Part shown: one piece after another, positions 8,001 to 17,302 of the stretch
How positions within the stretch are numbered: the stretch's first letter is position 1
Layout of the letters: each line of letters begins with the position of its first letter
Origin: Acidovorax benzenivorans
GTDB lineage: Bacteria > Pseudomonadota > Gammaproteobacteria > Burkholderiales > Burkholderiaceae_C
Assembly (NCBI RefSeq): GCF_028680575.1
Contig: NZ_JAPCKI010000004.1
Coordinates: 403,450 to 467,449, forward strand
DNA length: 64,000 nt
Direction: 5' to 3'
The notes under the pieces: model-generated
Database searches by the model: none
Seen by the model: only the letters and a program-made list of their open reading frames with translations
What the model was told of the DNA's origin: nothing
Translations under genes and position numbers: made by a program

Positions 8001-8690
8001 CTAGCGAGGCAGAGCCCCCGACTGCTCCACCACCCCCACACGGCGGCGCAGCGCACTGGCTGCAGCGGTGTCCCCGGCAGCTTCTGCCCGTTGCACCTGC
8101 AGCAGCAACCACGCCATCAGTGGCCTGCGCCAACCTTGTGCCGATGCGGTATCGGTGGCTGTGGCGATGACTGTGGGGCTGGCGCGCCCCGTCTGCAACA
8201 GCACGCCCGCCGCCACCAAGCGCGAGAGTGGGTCGGTGATGCCTGCCAGGCTGGCTGCATCCCCTGACGTTGCCACTGCACGCTGCGCCGGGGGCAGCAG
8301 CGTCACCTGGGCGGTTTGGGCACGGCCCGCCAGATAGTCGGCGTAGGCCTGCTCGGGCGCGGCGGCGTCGGCACGCAACGCCTCAAAGCGCTCGCACGGT
8401 TCGGTGACCAGACTGGCCACCTGGGCGGCGCAGCGCATCAGCTCCAGGCGCGCCAGCAGATCAGGGCGACCCGTGCGGGCGACTTCGGCGCGGGCCCGGT
8501 CCCATTCGAGCTTCTCCACGCGCGCATTGCCTGACAGGTAGGCCTCGATGGCCTTCTGGGACGCGCCCTGGGCGTTCATCTGCCAGTCAGGCACCGAGGG
8601 ATGGCTGGAGCATGCAGCCAACACGCAGGCACAGCCGATTGACAAGAGCCGCAACACAAACCGCGAGCGAAATGGAGCAGATGGGTTCAT
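8001..8690 (-). CDS. Lipoprotein of an MCE-type transport operon (229 aa)
   Basis: The protein has a signal peptide and lipobox (CVLAACSSHP), so it is a lipoprotein, probably of the outer membrane or periplasm. The mature part is Ala-rich and helical. Its ATG overlaps the stop of the MCE gene (ATGA), and it is the third gene of the permease-MCE-lipoprotein unit. Auxiliary lipoproteins commonly accompany MCE lipid transporters, so an accessory role in phospholipid or sterol transport across the envelope is likely. The family itself was not recognised. Confidence 0.65.
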   Translation of the reverse strand: MNPSAPFRSRFVLRLLSIGCACVLAACSSHPSVPDWQMNAQGASQKAIEAYLSGNARVEKLEWDRARAEVARTGRPDLLARLELMRCAAQVASLVTEPCERFEALRADAAAPEQAYADYLAGRAQTAQVTLLPPAQRAVATSGDAASLAGITDPLSRLVAAGVLLQTGRASPTVIATATDTASAQGWRRPLMAWLLLQVQRAEAAGDTAAASALRRRVGVVEQSGALPR

Positions 8691-9712
8691 GGCAGCTTCA
8701 GCTCCGTATCACGTGCAAAGGGCCATTTGCGGTTGATCTCGTTGACCAGGCTTTCCACCTTGCGCAGGTTGCTTTCCACCTCGGCGCGCAGCGCACCCAG
8801 GTCCGTGGTGGCTTCGCGTGCATTGGCGCCGATGGCCTGGGCCTCCACCAGCACCGCGTCCACCTTCTTGAGGCTGGTGCGGGTATCGGCCAGCAAGCCA
8901 TTGAGTTGGGCCACGGTAGCGCGGACTTCGGGCACCAACGCATCCTTGTTGCCCTCGCTGCCAAACACCTGTTTGTCAGCGCGAGCGGCCATGCCGTCCA
9001 GCCGCGCCAGCAGCGCGTTGGTGCGCTCCAGGGTGGCCACAATCTTCTTCGCGTCGGCTTCGTTACCCATCAACACGCCCAGCGCGCCGCCGGGGCCGTT
9101 GAGACGCTCGGTGAGGGCCTTGACGTTGGTCAGGGTGTTGCCCAGCGCGGCATCTGGCGATGTCAGGGCGTTCAGGTTGGTGAGCAGCTCGCGCGCCGTG
9201 GCCATGAGCTGCGGGATCTCCGCCGTCGCATCGCCGCGCAACACCGGCCGCACGGCACCATCAGGCAGCGCAGGGTCGGTGAGGATGCCAGAGTAGGCCC
9301 GGATGTTGGTGCCCCCCACCAGGCCGCGTACCAGCGTAAACACGCTGGACTCGCGCAGCCAGTGCGCGTCCTTGCGCGGCACATCCACCAGGATGCGGGC
9401 ATTGCCCGATTCGGCCAGCTCAATGCGCCGCACGCGGCCGATGGGAAAGCCCGAGAACGTCATGTCCATGCCCACCACCACGCCTTCGGAGTCGTCGGCC
9501 GTCAGCACCAGCGTTTGCGTGGACTCAAACGCGCCCCGCGCATACAGCAGGTACAGGCCCGAGCCCACGATGAGGGCCAGCGTGAACAACAGCAGCGCGG
9601 CAGCCTTGAGTTCCAGATAGGCCACCGGGCGCAGGGTCTCGACCGGAGGCGCGTCGACCCCGGCGGGGGGCGCGGCGGGGCCATGCGATGGGGGAGGAGG
9701 ATGGTCGTTCAT
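8687..9712 (-). CDS. MlaD-family (MCE domain) lipid-transport substrate-binding protein
   Basis: The 341-aa protein has one N-terminal membrane helix (LLLFTLALIVGSGLYLLY) followed by an MCE domain (residues about 65-145, with GVVVGMDMTFSGFPIGRVRR) and a long helical C-terminal region. MCE proteins form hexameric rings that carry hydrophobic substrates between membranes, together with an MlaE permease and MlaF ATPase. It lies between the permease gene (40-base gap) and the lipoprotein gene (overlap). The unusual point is that no ATPase gene is present in the operon. Confidence 0.85.
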   Translation of the reverse strand: MNDHPPPPSHGPAAPPAGVDAPPVETLRPVAYLELKAAALLLFTLALIVGSGLYLLYARGAFESTQTLVLTADDSEGVVVGMDMTFSGFPIGRVRRIELAESGNARILVDVPRKDAHWLRESSVFTLVRGLVGGTNIRAYSGILTDPALPDGAVRPVLRGDATAEIPQLMATARELLTNLNALTSPDAALGNTLTNVKALTERLNGPGGALGVLMGNEADAKKIVATLERTNALLARLDGMAARADKQVFGSEGNKDALVPEVRATVAQLNGLLADTRTSLKKVDAVLVEAQAIGANAREATTDLGALRAEVESNLRKVESLVNEINRKWPFARDTELKLP

Positions 9713-9752
9713 GTCGTGGGTTTATGCGGGTGGGTTCGACCGGCGCGGGCCG

Positions 9753-10553
9753 TCAGTAGTAGTTGCCCATGAGCGAGGCCACCTCGATCAGCAGCAGCAC
9801 CGCAAACATGCGGGCCAGGCCGCCCAGTTCCGAGTCGGGCTGGGTGCGTTCGCCGCTGTCATACAGCCCGGCAGCCATGGGGATCAGCGCCACGGCCAAG
9901 CTGAAGAATAAGGTCTTGAGCACAAACACCATGGTCACGCTGGGCGAAAACACCTGGCCGAACATGCGCGTGTAGCTCGGCAGCCCCGCCATGTTGAAGC
10001 CGTACACCCCCAGGTACGCCAGCACCAGCGCCACCACGCAACTGAGCGCAGCCAGCGTGACGCAGGCAAACACCCCGGCAATCACGCGGGGCAGCAGTTC
10101 GATGCGCACCGGGTCGGAGCCCTGGCGGCGCAGCGCCTCGAACCGGCCCGTAAGCCGCAGGTGCGCCAGTTGCGAGCCGTTGGGAATGGTGCAGCGCATG
10201 GCCACAAACAAGGCGGCTGTGAGCGGGATGAGCTCCAGCACCAGCACGCGGATCACCATCTCCAGCGCATAGCGCGACAGCCCGTAGCTCAGCGCCGTGA
10301 CCACCACAATGCGCGTGAGCACCAGGCTGATGAGCGCCGCCAGCACCGTGAAGCCCAGCAGCACCGGCGCGGTGTCCAGATACAGGTGCCGGGCCAGCGC
10401 GCGGCGGGTGCCCTTGCCGTAGCTGGACGGCGACAACACCAGCACCAGCACCACCGCGCCCAGGTACAGGATGCGCCACCAGGCCACCGCCCAGCGCCGC
10501 GCCGTGTTCCACACACGTTCGGGCAGGGTGAGGCCGGGAAGGCGCGAGATCAT
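9753..10553 (-). CDS. MlaE-family ABC transporter permease
   Basis: This is a multi-spanning inner-membrane protein with the MlaE core: TRIVVVTALSYGLSRYALEM and VRIELLPRVIAGVFACVTLA, matching the permease region that contacts the ATPase and MCE ring. I chose ATG 10553 (MISRLPGLT), giving 266 aa; an ATG at 10592 would add 13 residues and cannot be excluded. It heads the operon permease-MCE-lipoprotein. Its MlaF-type ATPase must be encoded elsewhere if the system is functional. Confidence 0.8.
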   Translation of the reverse strand: MISRLPGLTLPERVWNTARRWAVAWWRILYLGAVVLVLVLSPSSYGKGTRRALARHLYLDTAPVLLGFTVLAALISLVLTRIVVVTALSYGLSRYALEMVIRVLVLELIPLTAALFVAMRCTIPNGSQLAHLRLTGRFEALRRQGSDPVRIELLPRVIAGVFACVTLAALSCVVALVLAYLGVYGFNMAGLPSYTRMFGQVFSPSVTMVFVLKTLFFSLAVALIPMAAGLYDSGERTQPDSELGGLARMFAVLLLIEVASLMGNYY

Positions 10554-10611
10554 GGGCGGATCATAGCGGGGGCATGCACCAGGGCAGCCCATGGCGAGTT
10601 TCTGGAGCTAT

Positions 10612-10676
10612 TTGGGCCATTTTCGGGCGGTAGCGCTACAAACATATGCCCAAGCAGCTATCAATTAGATAGCAAA
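10612..10676 (-). repeat. Dispersed AGCTGC-GCGCTT stem-loop repeat, intergenic copy
   Basis: Read on the minus strand it contains AATTGATAGCTGCTTG and, after a loop, AGCGCTA. It lies between the MlaE permease start and the end of cadR. It is a partly degraded member of the family described at the other repeat entries. Confidence 0.65.
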
Positions 10677-10709
10677 TAATCGCGCACAGCCACATCGCAC
10701 AACAACTGC

Positions 10710-11174
10710 TCACACATGCCGCTTGCCCAGGCTGGCAGTGGCGACCAAGCCTACGGGCTGCGCGTCGGCACGCGCATGCAGCGCTTCGATGATGTGGCAG
10801 GTGGCATCCGACCCGTCGCAGCGGCTGCGCAGCGCCTGCAGGTCGGCCTCCAGCGCTTGCAGCTCGGCCAGACGGGTACGCACGTGCAGCAAGTGCTCAT
10901 CCAGCGTGTCGCAGGCGGCATGGCAGTCCGTCTTGTTGTCCCAGTCCAGAGCCAGCAGGGTTCTGACCTCGTCCAGCGACATGTCCATGGCGCGGCACAA
11001 GCGGATGAAGCGCAGCTGGTGCACATCGGCACTGTTGTACAAACGGTAGCTGTTTTCGCCGCGCACACCGGGCGGCAGCAGCCCTTCTTTCTCGTAATAG
11101 CGGATGTTGGCGGGCGACACCCCGGACTGCTGGGCGGCCTCGCCAATGCGGAACTGTGCGGCGTGGTGATCCAT
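10710..11174 (-). CDS. cadR: MerR-family Cd(II)/Pb(II)-responsive transcriptional regulator
   Basis: An N-terminal MerR winged helix (FRIGEAAQQSGVSPANIRYY) is followed by a dimerisation helix and the metal site of the CadR/PbrR group: Cys in DNKTDCHAAC and two later Cys in CDGSDATCHI. I use the ATG at 11174 (MDHHAAQ); a TTG upstream would place the start inside the operator. It is divergent from a CDF transporter gene and a clear dyad lies between them, so it most likely activates that exporter on binding Cd, Pb or Zn. The metal preference within the group is not settled by sequence. Confidence 0.85.
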   Translation of the reverse strand: MDHHAAQFRIGEAAQQSGVSPANIRYYEKEGLLPPGVRGENSYRLYNSADVHQLRFIRLCRAMDMSLDEVRTLLALDWDNKTDCHAACDTLDEHLLHVRTRLAELQALEADLQALRSRCDGSDATCHIIEALHARADAQPVGLVATASLGKRHV

Positions 11175-11178
11175 GGGC

Positions 11179-11212
11179 TTGACCTTCAAGTGACTTCAAG
11201 GTATCCAATGAT
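11179..11212 (+). promoter_or_regulatory. MerR-type promoter/operator for the CDF exporter
   Basis: A near-perfect dyad ACCTTCAAGT-G-ACTTCAAGGT starts inside a -35-like TTGACC (11179-11184) and is followed by a weak -10 near 11202-11209. MerR regulators bind such a dyad within the spacer and untwist it to activate transcription. Confidence 0.6.
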
Positions 11213-11247
11213 GCCATCGCTTTCAAAAAACACCAGGAGAAATAACG

Positions 11248-11910
11248 ATGTCTGCCCATTGCCACCACGACCACTGCGCCTCCGACAACGACGCCACCGC
11301 CACAGCCACCGCAGACCCACGCTACCGCCGCATTCTGTGGGCAGCGCTCATCGTCAACGCCGCCATGTTTGTGGTGGAACTTGGCGCAGGCACCCGGTCG
11401 GGCTCTGCATCGCTGCTGGCCGATGCCATCGATTTTCTGGGTGATGCCGCCAACTACGGCCTGTCGCTGTGGGTGCTGGCCATGGCCCTCACCTGGCGCG
11501 CACGCGCCGCCCTGGTCAAAGGGGCCAGCATGCTGGCGTTTGGTGTGTTCGTGATCGGGCGCGTGGCCTGGGGCGCGTGGCAAGGCATCCCGCCAGAGCC
11601 GATCACCATGGGCAGCGTGGGCCTGCTGGCGCTGGCGGCCAACCTGGGCGTGGCCGCCCTGCTCTATGCCTACCGGGAGGGCGACGCCAACATGCGCGGC
11701 GTGTGGCTGTGCACCCGCAACGATGCCCTGGGCAATCTGGCGGTGATGGGGGCAGCCCTCGGCGTGTTGGGCACAGGCACCGCCTGGCCCGATCTGGCGG
11801 TGGCCGCCATCATGGCGGGCCTGGCCATCAGCGGCGGCTGGAGCGTGATCCGCCATGCGCAGCAGGAGCTGGCCGGCACCGCAGCCGCGCCCACAGCGCA
11901 CGGGCATTGA
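11248..11910 (+). CDS. Cation diffusion facilitator (CDF) family metal exporter
   Basis: The 220-aa membrane protein starts with a His/Cys-rich tail (MSAHCHHDHCAS) and has the two CDF metal-site helices: SLLADAIDFLGDAANYGLSL and CTRNDALGNLAVMGAALGV. Proteins of this group export Zn, Cd, Co or related ions from the cytosol by proton antiport. The ribosome site is AGGAGA. It is shorter than typical CDFs (about 300 aa) and lacks the C-terminal cytoplasmic domain. The divergent cadR gene and the shared operator suggest cadmium/lead/zinc induction. Confidence 0.85.
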   Translation: MSAHCHHDHCASDNDATATATADPRYRRILWAALIVNAAMFVVELGAGTRSGSASLLADAIDFLGDAANYGLSLWVLAMALTWRARAALVKGASMLAFGVFVIGRVAWGAWQGIPPEPITMGSVGLLALAANLGVAALLYAYREGDANMRGVWLCTRNDALGNLAVMGAALGVLGTGTAWPDLAVAAIMAGLAISGGWSVIRHAQQELAGTAAAPTAHGH

Positions 11911-12267
11911 ACGACGTGCATGCGCGTGCGCCTGCCCCGCCTTTGCATTGGCGGTCGCACACGGACATACTGCGTTACGCACAACAGTTGCCCGACCTGC
12001 GCGACGCCAGGGCCGGGTGAGTGCGCTGTGACGCTGCGAGCCCGTCTGCACCAAAAATATGACCAAAACTGGCAATAGCGCTTTATCCATAAGCGCAAGC
12101 AGCTATCAATTCAGGAGTATTTGCATACCAACGCGCTGCAGCAGGCCGTCGGCAACTTGACGCACAGCAAGCCGGGCATGGGGCCTGCGTGGTCCAATCT
12201 GCCGCTTGCGCGTGTCCGTTTGCCCAGGGGGCGCCGCGCACAGCCTTCACCTCCCTGCACTTTGCCC
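11911..12267. other. Intergenic stretch of about 360 bases with one dispersed repeat and no gene
   Basis: Apart from the stem-loop repeat at 12061-12115, no promoter or coding signal is convincing. The frame of the downstream YitT gene stays open to 12121, but codons there look non-coding. Confidence 0.4.
12061..12115 (-). repeat. Dispersed AGCTGC-GCGCTT stem-loop repeat, well-preserved intergenic copy
   Basis: On the minus strand it reads AATTGATAGCTGCTTGCGCT, then TATGGATAAAGCGCTATTGC. The two GCGCT segments form the stem. It is one of the cleanest copies and close to the version that encodes the cupredoxin signal peptide at 20581-20640. Confidence 0.75.
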
Positions 12268-12906
12268 ATGTCATCCCAGTCCCCTACCGCCCCCGCAGCG
12301 CCTGCCCCCCTGGCCGTGCCCCACAGCCTGACAGAAGACGCCGTGGCGATCTTTACCGGGGTGTTGCTGATCTCGGTGGGGGTGGCGTTTTTCACCAGCG
12401 CCGGGCTGCTCACGGGCGGCACGGCCGGGCTGGCGTTCTTGTTGCATTACGCCACGGGCATCGGCTTTGGCAAGATTTTCTTTGTGCTCAACCTGCCGTT
12501 TTACTGGCTTGCACTGCGCAAGCTGGGGCGGGCCTTCACCGTCAAGACCTTCATCGCTGTGCTGTTGCTGTCGCTGCTGACCGAGCTGCAGTCGCAGTTC
12601 CTACAGTTTGCACAACTGCAGCCGCTGTATGCGGCCATTGCGGGTGGGCTGATCACCGGCACTGGGTTTCTGGTGCTGTTCCGCCACCGCTGCAGCCTGG
12701 GCGGCGTGGGCATTGCCGCGCTGTACCTGCAAGACCGTTACGGCTGGCGTGCGGGCAAGGTGCAGATGGCCGTGGACTGCTGCATCGTGCTGCTGGCGCT
12801 GTGGACGGTGGATCCCCTGCGCGTGGCGTGGTCCATTGCTGGCGCCGTGGCGCTGAACCTGGTGCTGGCCATGAACCACCGGCCAGGCCGCTACATGGCG
12901 GTTTAG
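12268..12906 (+). CDS. YitT family membrane protein
   Basis: The 212-aa protein has about five membrane segments and the family hallmarks TSAGLLTGGTAGLAFLLHYA and FRHRCSLGGVGIAALYLQ. YitT proteins are inner-membrane proteins of unsettled function. The ATG at 12268 (MSSQSPTAP) is chosen because it begins a normal short cytoplasmic N-terminus. The gene overlaps the convergent c-di-GMP enzyme gene by four bases. Confidence 0.75.
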   Translation: MSSQSPTAPAAPAPLAVPHSLTEDAVAIFTGVLLISVGVAFFTSAGLLTGGTAGLAFLLHYATGIGFGKIFFVLNLPFYWLALRKLGRAFTVKTFIAVLLLSLLTELQSQFLQFAQLQPLYAAIAGGLITGTGFLVLFRHRCSLGGVGIAALYLQDRYGWRAGKVQMAVDCCIVLLALWTVDPLRVAWSIAGAVALNLVLAMNHRPGRYMAV

Positions 12907-15900
12907 GGCGATGTAGTCCCAGCTACCACCTGCCAGCCCAGCCCACTGTGCAGGCGCTGCTCCAACGCCTCGATGGGCACTGGGCGGCTGAACAGGTAGC
13001 CCTGCCACAGCGTGCAGCCGTGGCGCTCCAGAAACGCGCGCTGCGCTTCGGTCTCTACCCCCTCGGCAATCACGTCGATGCCCAGGCTCTGCGCCATGCC
13101 GATGATGGTCTGCACGATGAGCGCGTCGGTGTGCTGAATGCCAATGTTGCGCACAAAGCTCTGGTCGATCTTGAGCTGGTCGAGCGGCAACCGTGTCAGA
13201 TACGACAGCGATGACTGCCCAGTGCCAAAGTCGTCCATCGAAAAGCGCAGGCCCAGCGCGCGCAGCGCATTCATCTTGGCGATGGTGTCGTCCACGTTGT
13301 CCAGTGCCAGGCTCTCGGTCAGCTCCAGCTTCAGTCGGTCGGGTCGCGCGCCGGTCTGCCGCAACACGGCCACCACCTGCTCCATGAAGTCGGCCTGGCG
13401 GAACTGGCGCGCGCTCACGTTGACGGCCAGTTGCAGGTCCGCAGTAGCGGGGTGGTCCTGCCACCGGCGCAGTTGTGCGCAGGCGGTTTGCAACACCCAC
13501 AAGCCGATGGGCAGGATCAACCCGGTCTCTTCGGCCAACGGGATGAACTCAAACGGAGGCACCATGCCGCGCGCCGGGTGCTTCCAGCGGATCAGCGCCT
13601 CGGCCCCCACCACGTGGGTGCCGCAACCCACCTGCACCTGGTAGTGCAACGTGAACTGGCCTTGGTCGAGTGCAGCACGCAGGTCGTTCTCCAGCGCGGC
13701 GCGGGCGGTGACGGCGGCCTGCATGCGGGGGTCAAAAAAGCGGATGCCGTTGCGCCCTGCCGTCTTGGCTGCATACATGGCCAGGTCGGCGTGTTTGACC
13801 ACGTCTTCCACCGTCTGGCTTTGGCCGCTGAACAACACCGCACCCACGCTGGTGGTGCTGTGTACATGGTGCGATGCCAGCTGGTAGGGCTGGTTGAGCG
13901 CGGCCAGAATCTTCTCGCCCACCGTCTGCGCCTGTTCGGCAGCGTCGGTGGCCAGCGCACCCAGGTCTTCCAGCAGCACAAGAAACTCGTCGCCCCCCAG
14001 GCGCGCCACCGTGTCGCCTTCACGCACGCAGGCCGTCAGCCGCTGGGCCACCTGCTGCAGCAGCACGTCACCCATGTCGTGGCCCAAGGTGTCGTTCAGG
14101 GTCTTGAAGTGGTCCAGGTCCAGGCACAGCAGGGCCCCTTGCTGGCCTGCGCGCGCGCTGGTGGCAAAGGCTTGTTGCAGCCGGTCCATCATCAGGCGGC
14201 GGTTGGGCAGGTGGGTGAGCGGGTCGTAGAACGCCAGGTGCTCGATCTCGCGCGCTGCCGCCGCGCGCTGGGTGATGTCGCTGAGTGTGGCCACATAGTG
14301 CGTCAGCACCCCATGCTGGTCCGTCACTGCGGAGATGGCCATGAAGTGCAGGCTCACCTCGCCGCTCTTGCAGCGGTTCCACAGCTCGCCCTTCCACTCG
14401 CCCGTGCTGGCCAGGCTGGCCCACATGGCATCAAAAAACGCCTTGTCATGGTGGCCCGAGGCCAGCAGGCTGGTGCGGCGGCCCACCACCTCGCCGGCGC
14501 CATAGCCGGTGATGCGGCTGAACGCCCGGTTGGTGCGCAGGATGAGGGTGTCCGCGTCGGACACGATCATGCCCTCTTGCGATTCAAACGCAATGGCGGC
14601 GATACGCAGCTCGTTCTCGTCGCGCTTGCGGGCCGAGATGTCCTTGCCCACACCCCGGTAGCCACAAAACACCCCCTCGTCATCAAACACCGGCGTGCCG
14701 CTGATGGACACCCAATACGAGCGCCCCTGCAAGTCATGGCGCTCGAACTCGAAGTCGCGAAACTCCTGGTGGCGCTCCAGCAGCGCGCGGTGCTCCTCCC
14801 ACAGCGCATCGCTCATGCCCGGCGCAGCCAGCTCCCAACGCGTCTTGCCCATGTGCAGCGCGGCCTCCTGCACCAGCCGGTCGTCGGCCCGGCCTTCCAC
14901 ATGGGTCAGGCGGAACTGCGCGTCCTGCTCCCAGTACCAGTCGGACGACAACGCGGTCAGGGTGCGAAAGCGCGCCTCGTTGTCCTCCAGCTTGCGGCGC
15001 ACGCGGTAGGACTCGCTCACGTCGCTGAACACCAGCACCACCCCTACGATCTGCCCCTGGGGGTTGCGAATGGGCGCTGCACTGTCGGCGATCTGGTATT
15101 CGGCCCCATGTCTCGCCAGCAAGGTGGTGTGGTTGCTCAACGCCACCACCTGGCCCTTGTCCATCACCTGTTGCACCGGGTCCACCTGTGGCTCGCGGGT
15201 GCTGGTGTTGATGATGCGGAACACCTCTGGCAGAGGCTGGCCCAAGGCCTGTGCCAGCGGCCAGCCCGTCAGGCGCTCGGCCACCGCGTTCATGCGGGTG
15301 ATGCGGCCCTGCGCGTCGGTGGCGATCACGCCATCGCCGATGGAGTGCAGCGTGATGGCCAGGTTTTCTTCGCTCTGGCGCAGTTCGGCCTCGGCGTTCT
15401 GTCGCGTCAGGGCCATGCGGTCAAACCGGCGGCCCAGCTCGGTCAGCTCCTGCAGGCCCGTGGCAGGCGCGCGCGACACATAGCGCCCCTCGGCCAGCTC
15501 GTCCGTGGCGTGCAGCAGGCGCCGCAGGGGCCGCATCACGCCGCGCCGCACACCCACCTGCGCCACGGCAAATGACAGCACCAGGCCCGCCAGCAAAAAC
15601 GCCATCTCGGTCCACATGCGGCTGTTGGCGGCGGCGTACAGGTTGTCGAGCGGCACGGCCAGGCTCATGGTGGCCACCGGTTTGCCGCCCGACTCGATCA
15701 GGGGCTGGAACACCACCAGTTCGGGTGCGCCATCGGGGCGGTAGCGCTGGCGCTGCCCCTGGGGTGTTTGAAGCACCAGGGCGCGGAACTCGGCATCGGC
15801 AAACGGAGCCCCCAGTTCGCTGGCATCGGGCGGGTAGCGTGCCAGCACGCGGCCGTCGGGGTCGGACACCCGGGCCACCGCGCCTTCAGGCAGCCCCAGG

Positions 15901-16475
15901 TCGGTGAGGCGCAGGCTCCACCACTCCAGCGACACCACCGCCACGGCGGCCGCCACCACATCCTGCGTGCCAGGGGGAACCACCGGATAGGCAAAGTTGA
16001 CGCTGGCCACCTGGGCGGCACGGTCAACCTGAAAGCTGCCCACAGCAAAGTCCCGCCCCGCAATCGCCTGCTGAAAATAAGGGCGGTTGGCCACGTTGAC
16101 AGGAGCCTTGAGCGGACGCGCATTGCACAGCAGCTCGCCATCCGCACGCGGCACGCCAATGTTGACGTAGGTGGTGTTGAGCGACAGCACCTCGGCCAAG
16201 TAGCGCCCGCACTGGGGCGCTGCAGGGTCGTGCACTTGCGGCATGGCCGCGAGTTGCTGCAGAAACTGGCGGGTGTTCTGGATCAGGCGTTGCTGGGTGC
16301 CGGCCACCGACTGCAGGGTCTGCAGCGCGCGCTCTTCTGCCGCGGCAATCGCATCCATGCGGTGGGCCCGTGCCTGGTACACCACCAGCAGCACCGCTGG
16401 CAGCGTGGCCCACAGCACCAGCCAGCGGATCCGCGCGGACAAAGTGCTCCACATTCCAGCGACCCATGAGGGCAT
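12903..16475 (-). CDS. Membrane-bound bifunctional diguanylate cyclase/phosphodiesterase (sensor-HAMP-PAS-GGDEF-EAL)
   Basis: The product (1190 aa from ATG 16475, with AAAGG upstream) has two membrane helices flanking a periplasmic Cache-like sensor (about residues 40-310), a HAMP segment, three PAS domains, then GGDEF and EAL domains. The cyclase motif is intact (RLGGDEF) and has an RxxD inhibitory site five residues before it (REGD). The phosphodiesterase motifs are also intact (EALIRW, DDFGTGQSS, EGVETE). It can therefore plausibly make and degrade c-di-GMP, controlling the motile/sessile switch in response to an extracellular ligand. It is transcribed alone. Confidence 0.92.
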   Translation of the reverse strand: MPSWVAGMWSTLSARIRWLVLWATLPAVLLVVYQARAHRMDAIAAAEERALQTLQSVAGTQQRLIQNTRQFLQQLAAMPQVHDPAAPQCGRYLAEVLSLNTTYVNIGVPRADGELLCNARPLKAPVNVANRPYFQQAIAGRDFAVGSFQVDRAAQVASVNFAYPVVPPGTQDVVAAAVAVVSLEWWSLRLTDLGLPEGAVARVSDPDGRVLARYPPDASELGAPFADAEFRALVLQTPQGQRQRYRPDGAPELVVFQPLIESGGKPVATMSLAVPLDNLYAAANSRMWTEMAFLLAGLVLSFAVAQVGVRRGVMRPLRRLLHATDELAEGRYVSRAPATGLQELTELGRRFDRMALTRQNAEAELRQSEENLAITLHSIGDGVIATDAQGRITRMNAVAERLTGWPLAQALGQPLPEVFRIINTSTREPQVDPVQQVMDKGQVVALSNHTTLLARHGAEYQIADSAAPIRNPQGQIVGVVLVFSDVSESYRVRRKLEDNEARFRTLTALSSDWYWEQDAQFRLTHVEGRADDRLVQEAALHMGKTRWELAAPGMSDALWEEHRALLERHQEFRDFEFERHDLQGRSYWVSISGTPVFDDEGVFCGYRGVGKDISARKRDENELRIAAIAFESQEGMIVSDADTLILRTNRAFSRITGYGAGEVVGRRTSLLASGHHDKAFFDAMWASLASTGEWKGELWNRCKSGEVSLHFMAISAVTDQHGVLTHYVATLSDITQRAAAAREIEHLAFYDPLTHLPNRRLMMDRLQQAFATSARAGQQGALLCLDLDHFKTLNDTLGHDMGDVLLQQVAQRLTACVREGDTVARLGGDEFLVLLEDLGALATDAAEQAQTVGEKILAALNQPYQLASHHVHSTTSVGAVLFSGQSQTVEDVVKHADLAMYAAKTAGRNGIRFFDPRMQAAVTARAALENDLRAALDQGQFTLHYQVQVGCGTHVVGAEALIRWKHPARGMVPPFEFIPLAEETGLILPIGLWVLQTACAQLRRWQDHPATADLQLAVNVSARQFRQADFMEQVVAVLRQTGARPDRLKLELTESLALDNVDDTIAKMNALRALGLRFSMDDFGTGQSSLSYLTRLPLDQLKIDQSFVRNIGIQHTDALIVQTIIGMAQSLGIDVIAEGVETEAQRAFLERHGCTLWQGYLFSRPVPIEALEQRLHSGLGWQVVAGTTSP

Positions 16476-16691
16476 ACCGACCTTTCTGTTCGAGAGAAAG
16501 AAAGAAGGCGTGTGCACACAACCACCACCAGCCACCCAGCCAGCGGCAGACATGTTTTGTCACATGTTACTGCCCATGCTCCCAAAAGGCATGCAAGATT
16601 TGCGCGGGTTTGCCCGCCGTGCGTGCCGGAATAAGGCACCAGAGAGCGCGCACGGGCGGAACCTTTTGTCCGCCCGCCGTATCATGTTGGG

Positions 16692-17198
16692 ATGCGTCGC
16701 GGCTTTTTCTTCCTGCTGATGGTGGTGCTGGTCCTTCGGGGCCTGACGGGCACTGCCATGGCGGCGGGCATCGTGGCGCCGCTGCTGCCAGCAGGCCCCA
16801 CGCAGCACACTGTGGCCCATGTGCCCCAGCCAGAGGGCATGGCCCACCAGGACCAGGACCACCAAGACGACCAGCCCGCAGCCCATGCGCAGGCTGGGGG
16901 CATGCCAGTCGGTACGGATCGCGGCCATGATGGCCACCATGGTGACCCTGCGGTTGAACCCGCCATCGACCACACCGGCATCTACTTTGCTGCCTGCCAG
17001 GACCAGAGCGAAGGCTGCGACACGCACGACCACCACAGCGCTAGCTGCTCGGCCTGCGAAATCTGCCATTCGGCCATGCTGGGTCTGCCCGCATCGCTGA
17101 CCCCCTCCCCTCTGCCGACTGGGGCCCTGCTGCCCCTGGCCGCCGCGCAGTTTGACAGTGCCCCAGCAGCGCTGGCCATCAAACCACCCATCGCCTGA
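16692..17198 (+). CDS. Exported His/Asp-rich protein of the copper cluster (hypothetical, 168 aa)
   Basis: A basic start (MRRGFFF) and hydrophobic stretch ending TAMAAG form a signal peptide. The mature protein is rich in His, Asp and Met and carries a Cys cluster CSACEICHSAML preceded by THDHHSAS. Similar DUF2946-like proteins are often found upstream of copper-resistance genes. Metal binding in the periplasm is a reasonable inference. It is the first gene of the run to 21993. Confidence 0.6.
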   Translation: MRRGFFFLLMVVLVLRGLTGTAMAAGIVAPLLPAGPTQHTVAHVPQPEGMAHQDQDHQDDQPAAHAQAGGMPVGTDRGHDGHHGDPAVEPAIDHTGIYFAACQDQSEGCDTHDHHSASCSACEICHSAMLGLPASLTPSPLPTGALLPLAAAQFDSAPAALAIKPPIA

Positions 17199-17302
17199 TC
17201 CCCGACGCCCGAAGTGCGTCTGCCACGGCCTGAATGCCCCCGAGCAGTGGGGCCCTTTGGGCGGCAGCGCCATGTTTTTTCGTTCGTTGTCTGGAGATCG
17301 CC

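Noticed and set aside
13431..15575. Long rightward frame (714 codons) opposite the GGDEF-EAL gene
   Set aside because: His/Gln-rich shadow of a clearly conserved gene on the other strand.
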